The notes under the pieces: model-generated
What the model saw: only the letters and a program-made list of their open reading frames with translations
What the model was told of the DNA's origin: nothing
Databases searched by the model: none
Part shown: piece after piece, positions 8,720 through 17,990 of the stretch
Position numbering within the stretch: the first letter of the stretch is position 1
Layout of the letters: every line of letters starts with the position of its first letter
NCBI RefSeq assembly: GCF_003383615.1
Contig: NZ_QNUL01000015.1
Coordinates: 62,001-126,000 of the forward strand
DNA length: 64,000 nucleotides
From: Dyadobacter luteus
Lineage (GTDB): Bacteria; Bacteroidota; Bacteroidia; Cytophagales; Spirosomataceae
Direction of reading: 5' to 3'
Translations under genes and position numbers: made by a program

Positions 8720-10414
8720 TTATGCTTTGGCCAGCGAGTTTTTACAAGCCTCTATTTTATCAAGTATAATCTTTTTTTCGTTTTCCGAAGCCACTTCGTG
8801 CGTCAGCGAGCGCTTATAATAGGCAATTGCCTTCGGATATTCCTTTCGCGCTTCAAAGTAATTCCCTAATGCCATATAGGTCACATAGCTTTCCGGATTA
8901 TTACTTATAAAATCCTTTTCCGCTGCTGCACTCAGGTCAAACGGAATGCCCAGCATTACAAACTTATTAATATGCTGCCTGGTGACTTTATAGGCCTCAT
9001 ACTTTTTGTAATCTGCCGTATTCAGGAAAGGATCGCTTTCTACAGTTAGCGAATCAATCGCATGAAATGTCTTCGCATTTCCGAAAACGTTATTGAGATC
9101 ATAACAAATAAATACCCCTAACTGATACGGTGGCGTCGAAACCCAGATTTTAGCTTGTTCGGGCTTAAACAAAACACCATGATGTGCAATGAGTTGGTTC
9201 AGCGACTTGGCATTCCCATACCCGATAAACTTATCATTCACACCATTTTTATCCCGCAAAACTCCCGCAGCTTTTTTGATATCTATTGGAAAAGAACGGG
9301 AAAGTAATTCGTTCATACGCTCAAAACGATAGCGTGAATCGCTCGATTGTATGTTTTTTATATTGACCGAATCTTTCACGAAAGCTTTACTCTGATAGTG
9401 ATTAGCACATACCAGCTGATCTCCTGCGGGCTGGTAAACGTCCATTTTGCCGGGAGACTTCTCAATAATCGCCGCATCGTGATCAGCAGCTGAGCCAATC
9501 AGTAATGATTCAGAAACGAAGGTCTCACTTTTTGCAGCAATTTTTCTCGCCTCTTCTATCGTTCCGGCATATTGCAAAATTTCCCGTGCTAACAAAGAAA
9601 TAGGCTCTTTGGCTGCAAACGGGATGTCAGATTTTGAAGCGTTAAGTGTGACAGTGATCCCTTTTTCGTTCATGCCGGACACAACGCCTGTTAGCCCTGC
9701 CCAGGCGTAAGAAGCAAATTTGTAGCCCTTATCAGGATTCATGAATACGATCAGCTTATCCTCAGCAAATGCATCGCCCATGTAGAAGTCAAAATTTCTT
9801 CCGATCAGCAAGGATGAGTCAGCAGAGAATTGGTTCTTCACAGCAAAAGAAGTACAGCCCACCATGTTCAGGTCCGTAAGTGCATGACCAATATCATGCG
9901 CTGCGTGGTAGTTCAGTATGCGGTAATACTTAGGACCGATGTAGTTGTATTTGTCTGAAAAAGATTGGGAAGCGCCATATATTTCCTGCAGGTTTTCTTC
10001 AGGAATGTATTTGTAAATGTCTCTGTTGAACCACCCTACGAATCCTCTCAATATCTGCAAAAAGAAAGTATTCGGTATCATTTCATTGATCTGATTCACG
10101 AAATGTACCTCCTGCTTTTCCATCAGTTCCCTTGCCAGGATTCCGTATATCAGTCCCCTCTCGTACGGTGAGCCTTCCAGGTACATTTCCCAAATCCCGT
10201 GTTCATTTTTGCGCAGCCAGCAATTATCGACCTGGTAATGATTTTCACTTACCTGGATACGCTTATAGCTTGCGACAGTTTTGGCACTACCTATTTCCGG
10301 TGCCGGAATACGGATACACCAGATAAACAGAGCGAAAAGAAAAGCCATAAGCAGCAGGAAAATCAATAGGATCTTTCCGGCTTTCCTGACTACTTTATTT
10401 TTGATCAACATCAT
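8720..10414 (-). CDS. C45-family autoproteolytic acyltransferase/hydrolase-like membrane protein
   Basis: A 564-residue protein with an N-terminal membrane anchor (residues ~14-34) and an Ntn-hydrolase fold of the penicillin acyltransferase/C45 type. The self-cleavage and nucleophile site is Cys187 in MVGCTSFAV, with downstream motifs IGRNFDF, GLTGVVSGMNEKG and VCANHYQS. The C-terminal ~60 residues look like one to two TPR helices (YMALGNYFEARKEYPKAIAYY). C45 enzymes exchange or hydrolyse amide or ester acyl bonds. As the first gene of the minus-strand train with the BtrH-like gene at the other end, it is the second acyltransferase-like protein of the locus. A part in forming or editing the flexirubin ester outside the inner membrane is inferred. 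Confidence 0.8.
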   Translation of the reverse strand: MMLIKNKVVRKAGKILLIFLLLMAFLFALFIWCIRIPAPEIGSAKTVASYKRIQVSENHYQVDNCWLRKNEHGIWEMYLEGSPYERGLIYGILARELMEKQEVHFVNQINEMIPNTFFLQILRGFVGWFNRDIYKYIPEENLQEIYGASQSFSDKYNYIGPKYYRILNYHAAHDIGHALTDLNMVGCTSFAVKNQFSADSSLLIGRNFDFYMGDAFAEDKLIVFMNPDKGYKFASYAWAGLTGVVSGMNEKGITVTLNASKSDIPFAAKEPISLLAREILQYAGTIEEARKIAAKSETFVSESLLIGSAADHDAAIIEKSPGKMDVYQPAGDQLVCANHYQSKAFVKDSVNIKNIQSSDSRYRFERMNELLSRSFPIDIKKAAGVLRDKNGVNDKFIGYGNAKSLNQLIAHHGVLFKPEQAKIWVSTPPYQLGVFICYDLNNVFGNAKTFHAIDSLTVESDPFLNTADYKKYEAYKVTRQHINKFVMLGIPFDLSAAAEKDFISNNPESYVTYMALGNYFEARKEYPKAIAYYKRSLTHEVASENEKKIILDKIEACKNSLAKA

Positions 10415-10544
10415 TTTTCAAATACAGAAACACACTTCCAAACAAACGCACCGGGCGCCGAATAAATCTCTTACACGAAAAACTTTTTCATATACGAGCT
10501 CTGGGAATAACTTTACATCAGTAACTCCGGTCTCCTACGGTGGT

Positions 10545-10552
10545 CAAAATTA
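10545..10552 (-). promoter_or_regulatory. Candidate -7 element for the minus-strand pigment operon
   Basis: Read on the minus strand this is TAATTTTG, matching the Bacteroidota -7 consensus TAnnTTTG. It would give a leader of roughly 125 bases before the C45-like gene. No clear TTG -33 box was found, so the call is weak. Confidence 0.3.
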
Positions 10553-10559
10553 GAAATAA

Positions 10560-11186
10560 ATGGGTCTTGTCTATATAAAAAAAGTATCGAAAACTGCTCG
10601 GCTGGGTCTTTGGGAAATTACCGAAGCTGAAGATGTTCTCCGGCAACAGCTGACATTGACAGGCGAAGAGGAGACGGTGCTGGTGAACAAACGGAGCGAA
10701 AGGAAGAAAAAAGAATGGCTTGCGACCAGAAATCTTTTGCAAACCATGTTTCCTTACAATACCGGACTAAGCTATGACGCTCATGGAAAACCTTACTTAG
10801 TGAATAGTAAAGCGTATATTTCCATTTCACACTCTGCCGGGTACGCCGTAGTTTACATCGACAGCATAAAACCGGTTGGCATTGATATTCAGAAATTGAA
10901 ACCTGATATCAGCAAGGGCGTTGCTTTTTACATGAATGATACCGAACTGAGCTATTTTGAAATCACGGACAACATCCTGCTCCATATTGTGTGGTCGGTG
11001 AAGGAGGCGGTGTTTAAATACCTCGGCGATCCGGAGCTTAATTTCAAGGAAGATGTGACTTTGTTACCTTTTGCCCGCAACCAATCTGGCACAATTCAGG
11101 TTAATATTTTACATTACAGTCAGAAACAAAGTATACGCGTGGAATACGAAGAATTCGGCGACTATATACTCACCAGAACACTCTGA
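10560..11186 (+). CDS. 4'-phosphopantetheinyl transferase superfamily protein
   Basis: A 208-residue Sfp/AcpT-type enzyme that moves the phosphopantetheine arm of CoA to the serine of carrier proteins. Signature motifs are present: VGIDIQ (Mg-binding Asp109) and WSVKEAVFKY (Glu149, Lys153), plus ISISHSAG. It is divergent from the pigment operon with 145 bp between starts. Flexirubin assembly needs dedicated ACPs, so this enzyme most likely primes them; those ACP genes would lie beyond the left edge of the window. Length is normal for the family. Confidence 0.88.
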   Translation: MGLVYIKKVSKTARLGLWEITEAEDVLRQQLTLTGEEETVLVNKRSERKKKEWLATRNLLQTMFPYNTGLSYDAHGKPYLVNSKAYISISHSAGYAVVYIDSIKPVGIDIQKLKPDISKGVAFYMNDTELSYFEITDNILLHIVWSVKEAVFKYLGDPELNFKEDVTLLPFARNQSGTIQVNILHYSQKQSIRVEYEEFGDYILTRTL

Positions 11187-11205
11187 AACAGCATCATTTA
11201 TCCCT

Positions 11206-13707
11206 ATGAAGTACATTCCTGAAACCTTTGTAAAACCTATCCTCAACTTACTTTCCTTACTTGCAGCATGGCCCACGCTGGCGCAGGTTCCTTCTCTCTC
11301 TTCCGCGGAAATCTTTCAGAATATCAAAAAACTGAATGTGGTAGGCTCCGTGCTCCACATAGCCGCCCACCCGGATGATGAAAACACATTGTTGCTGACT
11401 TACATGTCCAAAGACCAGCTGGTCCGAACCGGTTATCTGGCGCTTACCCGTGGCGACGGCGGGCAAAACCTGATCGGCGCAGAGCAGGGTTATAATATTG
11501 GTGTGATCAGAACGCAGGAGCTTTTGGGAGCACGTAAAATAGATGGTGCTCAGCAATATTTCTCCCGCGCTTATGATTTTGGATTTTCCAAAACGAGGGA
11601 AGAAACGCTCAATTTCTGGGATGAAAACAAAGTGCTGGGCGATGTAGTATGGCTGATTCGTAAATTTCAGCCGGATGTGATCATTACCCGCTTCCCGCCG
11701 GATCCGCGTGCAGGCCATGGTCATCATCAGACATCTGCTTATCTGGGAGAAAAAGCGTTTGAGATGGCTGCAGATAAAAAAGCCTTTCCTGATCAATTAA
11801 AATATGTAAAAACATGGCAGGCGAAAAGGTTGGTTTGGAATACATTCTCGCCGGGTTTCACAAACAAAGCACCTGCCGATGAGAAAAGCACCTATATATC
11901 GATCCCGATAAATGGTTACAATGCATTGTTAGGAACATCGTATTCCGAGATTTCAGCATTGAGCCGCAGTCAGCATAAAAGTCAGGGATTCGGAAGCGCA
12001 CCTGCACGCGGAGAGCGGATTGATTACTTTCTGCATAAAGCGGGAGAACCTGCATCCAAAAGCGTTTTCGACGGAATCGACCTGACCTGGAAACGGATTC
12101 CAGGCAGCGGACAAGTACAGGAAACGGTTTCTGCTTTGATCAAAAATTATAGTGTAAATGATCCTAAGGCGTCACTTCCTGCTCTTTTACAACTGAACCG
12201 GCAACTGGCTAAACTCGACAGCTCTGACATCAATGTCAAATCTAAAATACAGGAAGTTCAGGATCTGATCATACAATGTGCAGGTTTGTGGTTTGAAAGT
12301 AATCCGGTAAGCTTTTCGGCAACGCCTGGCGATTATGAGAAGGTCAACATTGGTGTAGTCAACAGAAGCGGTTATCCGGTGAAACTGGTTTCCGTTCGCT
12401 GGACAGGCAGTAGCAAAGACAGTACACTGAATCTGAGCTTAAAAGAGGGAGACGAAAACCGGTTTGCGGTGAATCCGCTGATACCCAAAAATCTGAAGAT
12501 TTCTCAACCTTATTGGCTTGAAAAACCCATCGTGAAAGGTATGTTTCAAATTGACGACCAACGCGACATAGGCTATCCGGAGAATCGTCCTGAAACGGTC
12601 ACCACTTTTGTATTTGACATCGACGGACAACAATTTTCATATACCCGACCCTGGTTGTACAAATTTACCGACCCGGCAGAAGGCGAGATATATCGCCCGT
12701 TCGAAATACGTCCGGCTGTTACCGTCAACATCAGTGAACCTGTATATATTTTCGCCTCAGCAGCTGCCAAAACCGTGAATGTTACAGTTGAAGCACAGAA
12801 AGGCAAGGTAAGCGGAACCGTAAAACTGAATGTTCCTGCAGGATGGAAAACAGAGCCTGCCTCTACACCATTCAGTATTGAGGATAAAAACCAGGTTAAG
12901 AATTTCAGTTTTAAAGTGATTCCGCCTGCCAAAGATCAGGAAGTAGGTATGACGGCGTCGGCAGAAGTAGGCGGACAAACTTACACTAAATCCATCAGAA
13001 CCATTTCTTATCATCACATTCCAAGCCAAACGATTTTCCCCGATGCCGAAGCCAAACTGGCCAAAATAGATGTACGTACCACAGTCAAAAACATCGGATA
13101 CATTGCCGGCGCAGGCGACGATGTACCGACAGCATTGCGTCAGATCGGTTGCCAGGTAACCATGCTCGACGCTTCTGAACTGGCTAAAGATCTTTCTTCC
13201 TATGAGGCAATTGTTATTGGGGTACGTGCTTACAACACGGTTGGTTATTTATCTCATTACCAGTCCAAACTGATGGAATATGTCAAAAACGGAGGAACGA
13301 TGATTGTTCAGTACACGATCCCGGGCAGCGTAAAAGTCGCCAATATCGGACCGTATCCGCTTACAACAGGCCGTGACAGAATTACAGAAGAAGATGCCGC
13401 TATCAAATTCCTGATTCCAAATCACACCTTGCTGAATCATCCCAACAAAATCACGCAAAAAGATTTCGATGGCTGGATTCAGGAGAGAGGTTTGTATTTT
13501 GGTCAGGATTGGGATAAAACCAAATATCAGGCTCTGCTGGCTGGAAACGATACAGACGAAACGATCAAAGAAGGAAGTTTGCTTTACGCGCAATATGGAA
13601 AAGGGCACTACATCTACACAGGACTTTCGTTTTTCCGCGAACTGCCTTCCGGTGTTACAGGTGCTTACCGATTGTTTGCCAACATGATTTCTGTGGGGAA
13701 AAAATAG
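11206..13707 (+). CDS. Secreted multidomain PIG-L family deacetylase
   Basis: The start at ATG 11206 gives 833 residues with a signal peptide (MKYIPETF... cleaved near LAQ) and avoids overlap with the PPTase gene. The N-terminal PIG-L domain has the zinc motif AHPDDE (54-59) and the later RAGHGHHQT, typical of LmbE/PIG-L N-deacetylases acting on N-acetyl-glucosamine-type substrates. The middle (~370-620) looks beta-rich, like NEW3 domains (VNIGVVNRSGYPVKLV; KVSGTVKLNVPAGW). The C-terminal ~190 residues resemble a glutamine-amidotransferase-like Rossmann domain (YEAIVIGVRAYNT; GGTMIVQY). Such large secreted PIG-L proteins are common in Cytophagales. Exported carbohydrate deacetylation is the likely role; substrate unknown. 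Confidence 0.85.
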   Translation: MKYIPETFVKPILNLLSLLAAWPTLAQVPSLSSAEIFQNIKKLNVVGSVLHIAAHPDDENTLLLTYMSKDQLVRTGYLALTRGDGGQNLIGAEQGYNIGVIRTQELLGARKIDGAQQYFSRAYDFGFSKTREETLNFWDENKVLGDVVWLIRKFQPDVIITRFPPDPRAGHGHHQTSAYLGEKAFEMAADKKAFPDQLKYVKTWQAKRLVWNTFSPGFTNKAPADEKSTYISIPINGYNALLGTSYSEISALSRSQHKSQGFGSAPARGERIDYFLHKAGEPASKSVFDGIDLTWKRIPGSGQVQETVSALIKNYSVNDPKASLPALLQLNRQLAKLDSSDINVKSKIQEVQDLIIQCAGLWFESNPVSFSATPGDYEKVNIGVVNRSGYPVKLVSVRWTGSSKDSTLNLSLKEGDENRFAVNPLIPKNLKISQPYWLEKPIVKGMFQIDDQRDIGYPENRPETVTTFVFDIDGQQFSYTRPWLYKFTDPAEGEIYRPFEIRPAVTVNISEPVYIFASAAAKTVNVTVEAQKGKVSGTVKLNVPAGWKTEPASTPFSIEDKNQVKNFSFKVIPPAKDQEVGMTASAEVGGQTYTKSIRTISYHHIPSQTIFPDAEAKLAKIDVRTTVKNIGYIAGAGDDVPTALRQIGCQVTMLDASELAKDLSSYEAIVIGVRAYNTVGYLSHYQSKLMEYVKNGGTMIVQYTIPGSVKVANIGPYPLTTGRDRITEEDAAIKFLIPNHTLLNHPNKITQKDFDGWIQERGLYFGQDWDKTKYQALLAGNDTDETIKEGSLLYAQYGKGHYIYTGLSFFRELPSGVTGAYRLFANMISVGKK

Positions 13708-13740
13708 TTTTCTATTCCTAAAATCCATTCCTCAATACCA

Positions 13741-13780
13741 AAAAAGAGACCGTCACCATTGAGCAGGTGACGGTCTCTTT
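13741..13780. terminator. Strong bidirectional intrinsic terminator
   Basis: A perfect 15-bp stem (13743-13757 with 13766-13780, AAAGAGACCGTCACC/GGTGACGGTCTCTTT) around an 8-base loop, with an A-run on one side and a T-run on the other. It lies between the convergent PIG-L gene and the YncE-like pseudogene and should stop transcription from both. Confidence 0.85.
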
Positions 13781-13818
13781 ACATTACTAAACACATTAAC
13801 TATCACAAATCAACAACA

Positions 13819-14867
13819 TCAAATCTTAGTGATCTTCACTACGGCATTGGTGTTGGTCAATTTTTCGTCGGGCGTACGGCTTGTTTTATTGGTTACATAA
13901 ATAGCCCCTGTCTTTTTATCCAGGCTGATTGTATTCGGAAGCCCCAGCGTCGGAATTCTTTCAATGACTTTATATTCCTTCGCGTCGATTACGGCTACTT
14001 CCTTTTTACTTCTGTTTGCGGTATAGACCACATTCAGTTTCTCGTCATACACCAGCCCGATTGGCGATGTGTCATAACCCAGATATATTTTGTTGATGAT
14101 TTCTCCTGTATTTCCGTCTATAACCGTCACGTTATTGTCGTTAGACTGACTTACGAAAAGGCGGTTGTTTTTATAGTCAATTGCGATATTGAGCGGGCAA
14201 TACGACCATGTTTTAAACTTATTGACCAACTGATTTTTTTCTGAATCAAAAACCAGAATATTTCCTTCCATCGTGTTGCTGTCCGTTGTGTAGATCTGGC
14301 CGCGATCAGCATCTACATTCAAACCCAACAAATAAGAATCAGGATATTCGAGAGGTGCTTTGAGCGAGTTCGTAGCGCCGTCGATCACCCATACGGAAGA
14401 GTGCCCATGATCCGAAACGTAAACCAGATTGCGTTTTTCGTCTACCGCCAGCTCCCGGATTTTACCTTTTTCATGGCCTCCTTCAATAACCTTTTGTGTT
14501 TTCGATTTAATATCTACCACACTAACAGCATTTTGCGTAGCATGACCTACATAAAGTGTTTTTTCTTGTTGTTGATGGCAATACCGAACGGCAGTTTTTT
14601 ACCCAGACTAATCGAATCGATCACCGCCAGACTTGAACCGTTCAGCACATACACAAAATTCTCAGCATTCTTATTGAAGCCAGCTTTTGGCCCTACCACG
14701 TACACATTTCCGTTGGTAGGATTATGTACCAACTGATACACTTCAGCATTAATTTTTTGTACCCCTTCGATTTTATAAGTAGGCTCAGGTTTCTTTTGAG
14801 CATTTGCAGCCATCACGAACGCTGCCAGGCATGCAGTGATAAATATCTTGCGAATTGCCTTATGAAT
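13819..14867 (-). pseudogene. YncE-like beta-propeller protein, frameshifted and lacking a canonical start
   Basis: Two reading frames together encode a seven-bladed YncE/40-residue-repeat propeller (blades such as NLVYVSDHG, GQIYTTDS, NRLFVSQS, NVVYTANRS, GAIYVTNKT). The upstream part ends at INNKKKHFM-stop (14547). One extra A in the A-run at about 14558-14563 would restore KKKTLYVGHATQNAVSVVDIKSK and join the two parts. The apparent signal peptide (IRKIFITACLAAFVMAANAQ) reads upstream of the first ATG/GTG back to a stop at 14871, with only ATT (14865-14867) as possible start. YncE-type proteins are secreted binding or sensor propellers. Either the gene is decaying, or the A-run deletion is an assembly error and an ATT start is used. 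Confidence 0.75.
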
Positions 14868-14991
14868 GTTTTAAAAATTAAAAACTCCTTTTTTACAGGT
14901 AGTAGCTTAAACAGCGCTTTACCCGAAGCATTGCCGCATTTTTTTTATCACATATAATTAAAACCGGATCCACACTCTGACTTAATGCTAT

Positions 14992-15378
14992 CTATACGGC
15001 GTCCATCAACAGCGCAATACGATTTCCTTCACTATCCCGGAACTCAGCCACAAATCCATAGGCTCCATTGGATGTTTTGGTATACAACACTTCTCCCCCG
15101 TTTGCCACAGCAAGGTCCAGTAGCGTATCAATATCTTCTGCTTTAAAATAAATCAGTACACCATCAATGGTAGGTTTATATATCTCTCCTTTTGCCAAAG
15201 CTCCCGAAATACCGGAGCTATCTTCTGAAAAAGGAAATACAGACATCTCGTTGTGGTCTATGACCTCACTTTCAAATTCAAATCCGAATACTTTGGAATA
15301 GAATGCAACAGCACGGCTCATATCCTGCACAGGAATCTCAAAATACACGACGGGATTAGATCTCTTTTTATCTTTCAT
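14992..15378 (-). CDS. VOC family protein (glyoxalase/dioxygenase fold)
   Basis: Start taken at ATG 15376-15378 (MKDKKRSNPVVYFEIPVQD), giving 128 residues, the usual VOC length. It shows the paired beta-alpha-beta-beta-beta modules: FEIPVQDMSRAVAFYSKVFGF at the start and FRDSEGNRIALL near the end. The VOC fold covers glyoxalase I, antibiotic-binding proteins and ring-cleaving dioxygenases. The metal ligands are not clearly complete (a Glu in VAEFRDSEGN is present), so the reaction cannot be given. It is divergent from the M24 peptidase gene (90 bp between starts). Confidence 0.85.
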   Translation of the reverse strand: MKDKKRSNPVVYFEIPVQDMSRAVAFYSKVFGFEFESEVIDHNEMSVFPFSEDSSGISGALAKGEIYKPTIDGVLIYFKAEDIDTLLDLAVANGGEVLYTKTSNGAYGFVAEFRDSEGNRIALLMDAV

Positions 15379-15468
15379 ATCATCTTTTTGCCTCAATATC
15401 TGCAACTAAACGTAATCTGTCAACCCATTTTTACCTATATTGAAATACTCAATGTAACTACTCCTATT

Positions 15469-16824
15469 ATGATCAAAGCATTACGTATTTCACTTCTGTT
15501 TGCCATCCTGCCTTTTTACCATTCCTTTTCTCAGAAAATTCCGGTTGTACTTCCTGAAAGGGAACGCGCTGCAGTAATCGATAATATTCTGGAAGACCGC
15601 TTCGAAAATCTTTTACCCGCATTGATGAGACGGGAAGGAATTGACATGTGGATTATTATTTCAAGAGAATACAATGAAGACCCGGTCATGAAAACGATGC
15701 TACCCAGTGTATGGTTGTCGGCACGAAGAAGAACCATAATGGTTTTTTATGATCCCGGAAACGGAAAACCGCTGGACAAACTTGCTATAGCACGTTACGA
15801 CGTTGGCACACTCCTGACAGGCGAATGGGATATCAGCTCTAATCCCGACCAATGGGATGCTTTGATGAAAGTGATTAAAGCTAAAAATCCAAAAAAGATC
15901 GGACTAAACTATTCTGCTACGTATGCACATGCCGATGGACTCACCTTTACCGAACGGGAGGAGTTTATGCAGAAGCTTCCCAAAGAGTACCATGCAAAAG
16001 TTACGTCAGGAGAAAAGCTTTCTATTGGGTGGCTTGAAACGCGCACAGAAAAAGAAATGACCATATACCCTATGATATGCCGTATTTCTCATGAGATTAT
16101 CAATGAAGCGTTCTCTGAAAAAGTAATTCAGCCGGGTGTTACTACCACCGATGATGTGGTGTGGTACCTCCGCCAGCGTGTGACTGATCTGGGATTGGGA
16201 ACATGGTTTCATCCTACGGTTGATATTCAGCGGGCAGATGACAAGAATTTTGATCATTTGAGAACATTTGCCAAGCGCCCCGGCTCGCAGCCAATTATGC
16301 CGGGCGATCTCATTCATGTCGATTTTGGGATTACTTATCTCAGGCTTAACACCGACCAGCAGCAACATGCTTACATTTTAAAACCTGGTGAAAAAGAGAT
16401 TCCTGAGTACCTGAAAAAAGCATTTGCACAAGGAAACCGCTTGCAGGACATTCTTACTGAACGCTTTAAAGCAGGTAAAACAGGTAACGAAATGCTGGCG
16501 GAAGCGCTCAAACAAGCCGAAAGCGAAGGCATTACAGGCTCTATATACTCACATCCCATTGGCTCACACGGACACGCCGCCGGACCTGCCATAGGTATGT
16601 GGGATAACCAGAAAACCGTAAAAGGTACAGGCGACTATCCGTTGCATGAAAATACAGCCTATTCGATTGAGCTGAATGTCGCCGTTCAGCTTAAAGAATG
16701 GAATAAAACCATCAGGATTATGCTGGAAGAAGACGGCTATTTTGACAAAAACGGTTTTCGCTATATTAATGGCCGGCAAAAGGAGATTTTTACCATCCCC
16801 CGACAACTTCATGGTGTAGAATGA
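15469..16824 (+). CDS. Secreted M24 family metallopeptidase (aminopeptidase P/prolidase-like)
   Basis: ATG 15469 gives 451 residues with a signal peptide (MIKALRISLLFAILPFYHSFSQ). The pita-bread fold metal ligands are all visible: Asp in IHVDFG, Asp in NTDQQQH, His in GSHGHAAGP, Glu in SIELNV and Glu in MLEEDG. This is the complete set for a dinuclear (Mn/Co) M24 peptidase. The enzyme should cleave N-terminal Xaa-Pro or dipeptides in the periplasm. The next gene (31 bp downstream) is on the same strand. The longer open frame from 15253 reads through the VOC gene and is rejected. Confidence 0.88.
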   Translation: MIKALRISLLFAILPFYHSFSQKIPVVLPERERAAVIDNILEDRFENLLPALMRREGIDMWIIISREYNEDPVMKTMLPSVWLSARRRTIMVFYDPGNGKPLDKLAIARYDVGTLLTGEWDISSNPDQWDALMKVIKAKNPKKIGLNYSATYAHADGLTFTEREEFMQKLPKEYHAKVTSGEKLSIGWLETRTEKEMTIYPMICRISHEIINEAFSEKVIQPGVTTTDDVVWYLRQRVTDLGLGTWFHPTVDIQRADDKNFDHLRTFAKRPGSQPIMPGDLIHVDFGITYLRLNTDQQQHAYILKPGEKEIPEYLKKAFAQGNRLQDILTERFKAGKTGNEMLAEALKQAESEGITGSIYSHPIGSHGHAAGPAIGMWDNQKTVKGTGDYPLHENTAYSIELNVAVQLKEWNKTIRIMLEEDGYFDKNGFRYINGRQKEIFTIPRQLHGVE

Positions 16825-16855
16825 CGTTGGAAAAAGAAACTCTGTATTGCCTGTT

Positions 16856-17941
16856 ATGAAATTGCAGTATATCATTTGTATGTTTTTTTTGTCACCCGGA
16901 ACACTGCTGGCTCAGGAACAAAGTTACTGGACTGCCTTCATGAATGCGAACAGCTCTCTGATAGGATACAAAGATAAGAATGACCATATTCGCATTCCTC
17001 CCAGGTTTGAAACCTACTCTCCTGCTCGAAAGTTTGACGATATTATTGCTGTGCACGAGCAGGTTTCGGGGAAAATAAGCAGCTATTATCTGAGCAAATC
17101 CGGCAGGGTTACAGCCCGCGATAGCATGTACGTTTTCGACAATACGCTTGATTGTGAAAGTGAAGGATTTATCCGTTTTCGTGATCAGAAAACGGATAGA
17201 GCTGGTCTTTTGAACAAATCAGGAAACATAGCGATTCCAGCCGTGTACAATGATTTATCCCGAGTTGAAAACGGATTGATTATCGCACTTTCAGGAGCCA
17301 ATAAGAAGCAATCTCCTGATGGTGAGCACACGATGTGGGAAGGCGGAAAGTATATACTGATTGACACCACCAACCAGCTATTGATTGATAATTTTGAAGT
17401 CGAAGATCCAATCAGCTTACATACCTTACAGGTTTCAGACAAGCCGGGAAATGATCATAAAAGAAAATACTTTAAAGGATTGAATGGCAAATATTACGGA
17501 TTCATTGATACCGATGCCGAATTCAAATTATGGCTTAAAACCACCCTGCTGACTGAGAGAAGTGAATCATCCTTTCACAAAGCAACTTTCGAGGAAATAA
17601 AATATTGGGATGAGTCCTCTGGCTGGATTTCAGAAAACGGAAAGACTTTTATAGAGCAGAACTTTAATATACTGCAAAAACTATTGGCGCGACTGAACGC
17701 ACCTGATTGCCAGTATGATATATTCAATGAAAGTCTGAACCCCTTTCTGTTCGAATCTGAATTGTTTTCATCTTACCTCAATAATTGCAACGAGGCGCTC
17801 GAAAACCGGTATCCTGTTAAAAATATAGTAATCAGTCATGGTAAGGGAGTCGGAGTAAAGCAAGATCATCTCGCATTCCTTCGTACGGATTCAGGTTACA
17901 AATTGATAAGTGTATCTCTCAGCACTGAAAGACTTAGATAA
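16856..17941 (+). CDS. Secreted WG-repeat-like protein of unknown function
   Basis: The ATG at 16856 (MKLQYIICMFFLSPGTLLAQ) gives a 361-residue protein with signal peptide; an upstream TTG at 16847 is less likely. The segment GLLNKSGNIAIPAVYNDLSRVENGLIIA looks like one or two WG beta-propeller-type repeats, and LIGYKDKNDHIRIPPRFETYSPARKF like another. The rest has no recognised domain. It probably sits in the periplasm or on the surface. Co-directional with the M24 peptidase and maybe co-transcribed. It ends next to a hairpin shared with the convergent hydrolase gene. Confidence 0.75.
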   Translation: MKLQYIICMFFLSPGTLLAQEQSYWTAFMNANSSLIGYKDKNDHIRIPPRFETYSPARKFDDIIAVHEQVSGKISSYYLSKSGRVTARDSMYVFDNTLDCESEGFIRFRDQKTDRAGLLNKSGNIAIPAVYNDLSRVENGLIIALSGANKKQSPDGEHTMWEGGKYILIDTTNQLLIDNFEVEDPISLHTLQVSDKPGNDHKRKYFKGLNGKYYGFIDTDAEFKLWLKTTLLTERSESSFHKATFEEIKYWDESSGWISENGKTFIEQNFNILQKLLARLNAPDCQYDIFNESLNPFLFESELFSSYLNNCNEALENRYPVKNIVISHGKGVGVKQDHLAFLRTDSGYKLISVSLSTERLR

Positions 17942-17942
17942 A

Positions 17943-17975
17943 ACAGGAACAGTTCCCGTGTAGAACTGTTCCTGT
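17943..17975. terminator. Hairpin between convergent genes
   Basis: Arms 17943-17954 and 17964-17975 (ACAGGAACAGTT/AACTGTTCCTGT) pair perfectly over 12 bp with a 9-base loop. No strong T-run follows on either side, so termination strength is uncertain, but its place between two convergent stops supports the role. Confidence 0.65.
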
Positions 17976-17990
17976 GTGACAACTATAGTT

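Noticed and set aside
11071-11205. Extended start of the PIG-L gene
   Set aside because: It overlaps the PPTase gene in another frame and precedes the signal peptide.
15253-15468. N-terminal extension of the M24 peptidase
   Set aside because: It would run through the divergent VOC gene and place the signal peptide inside the protein; ATG 15469 fits better.
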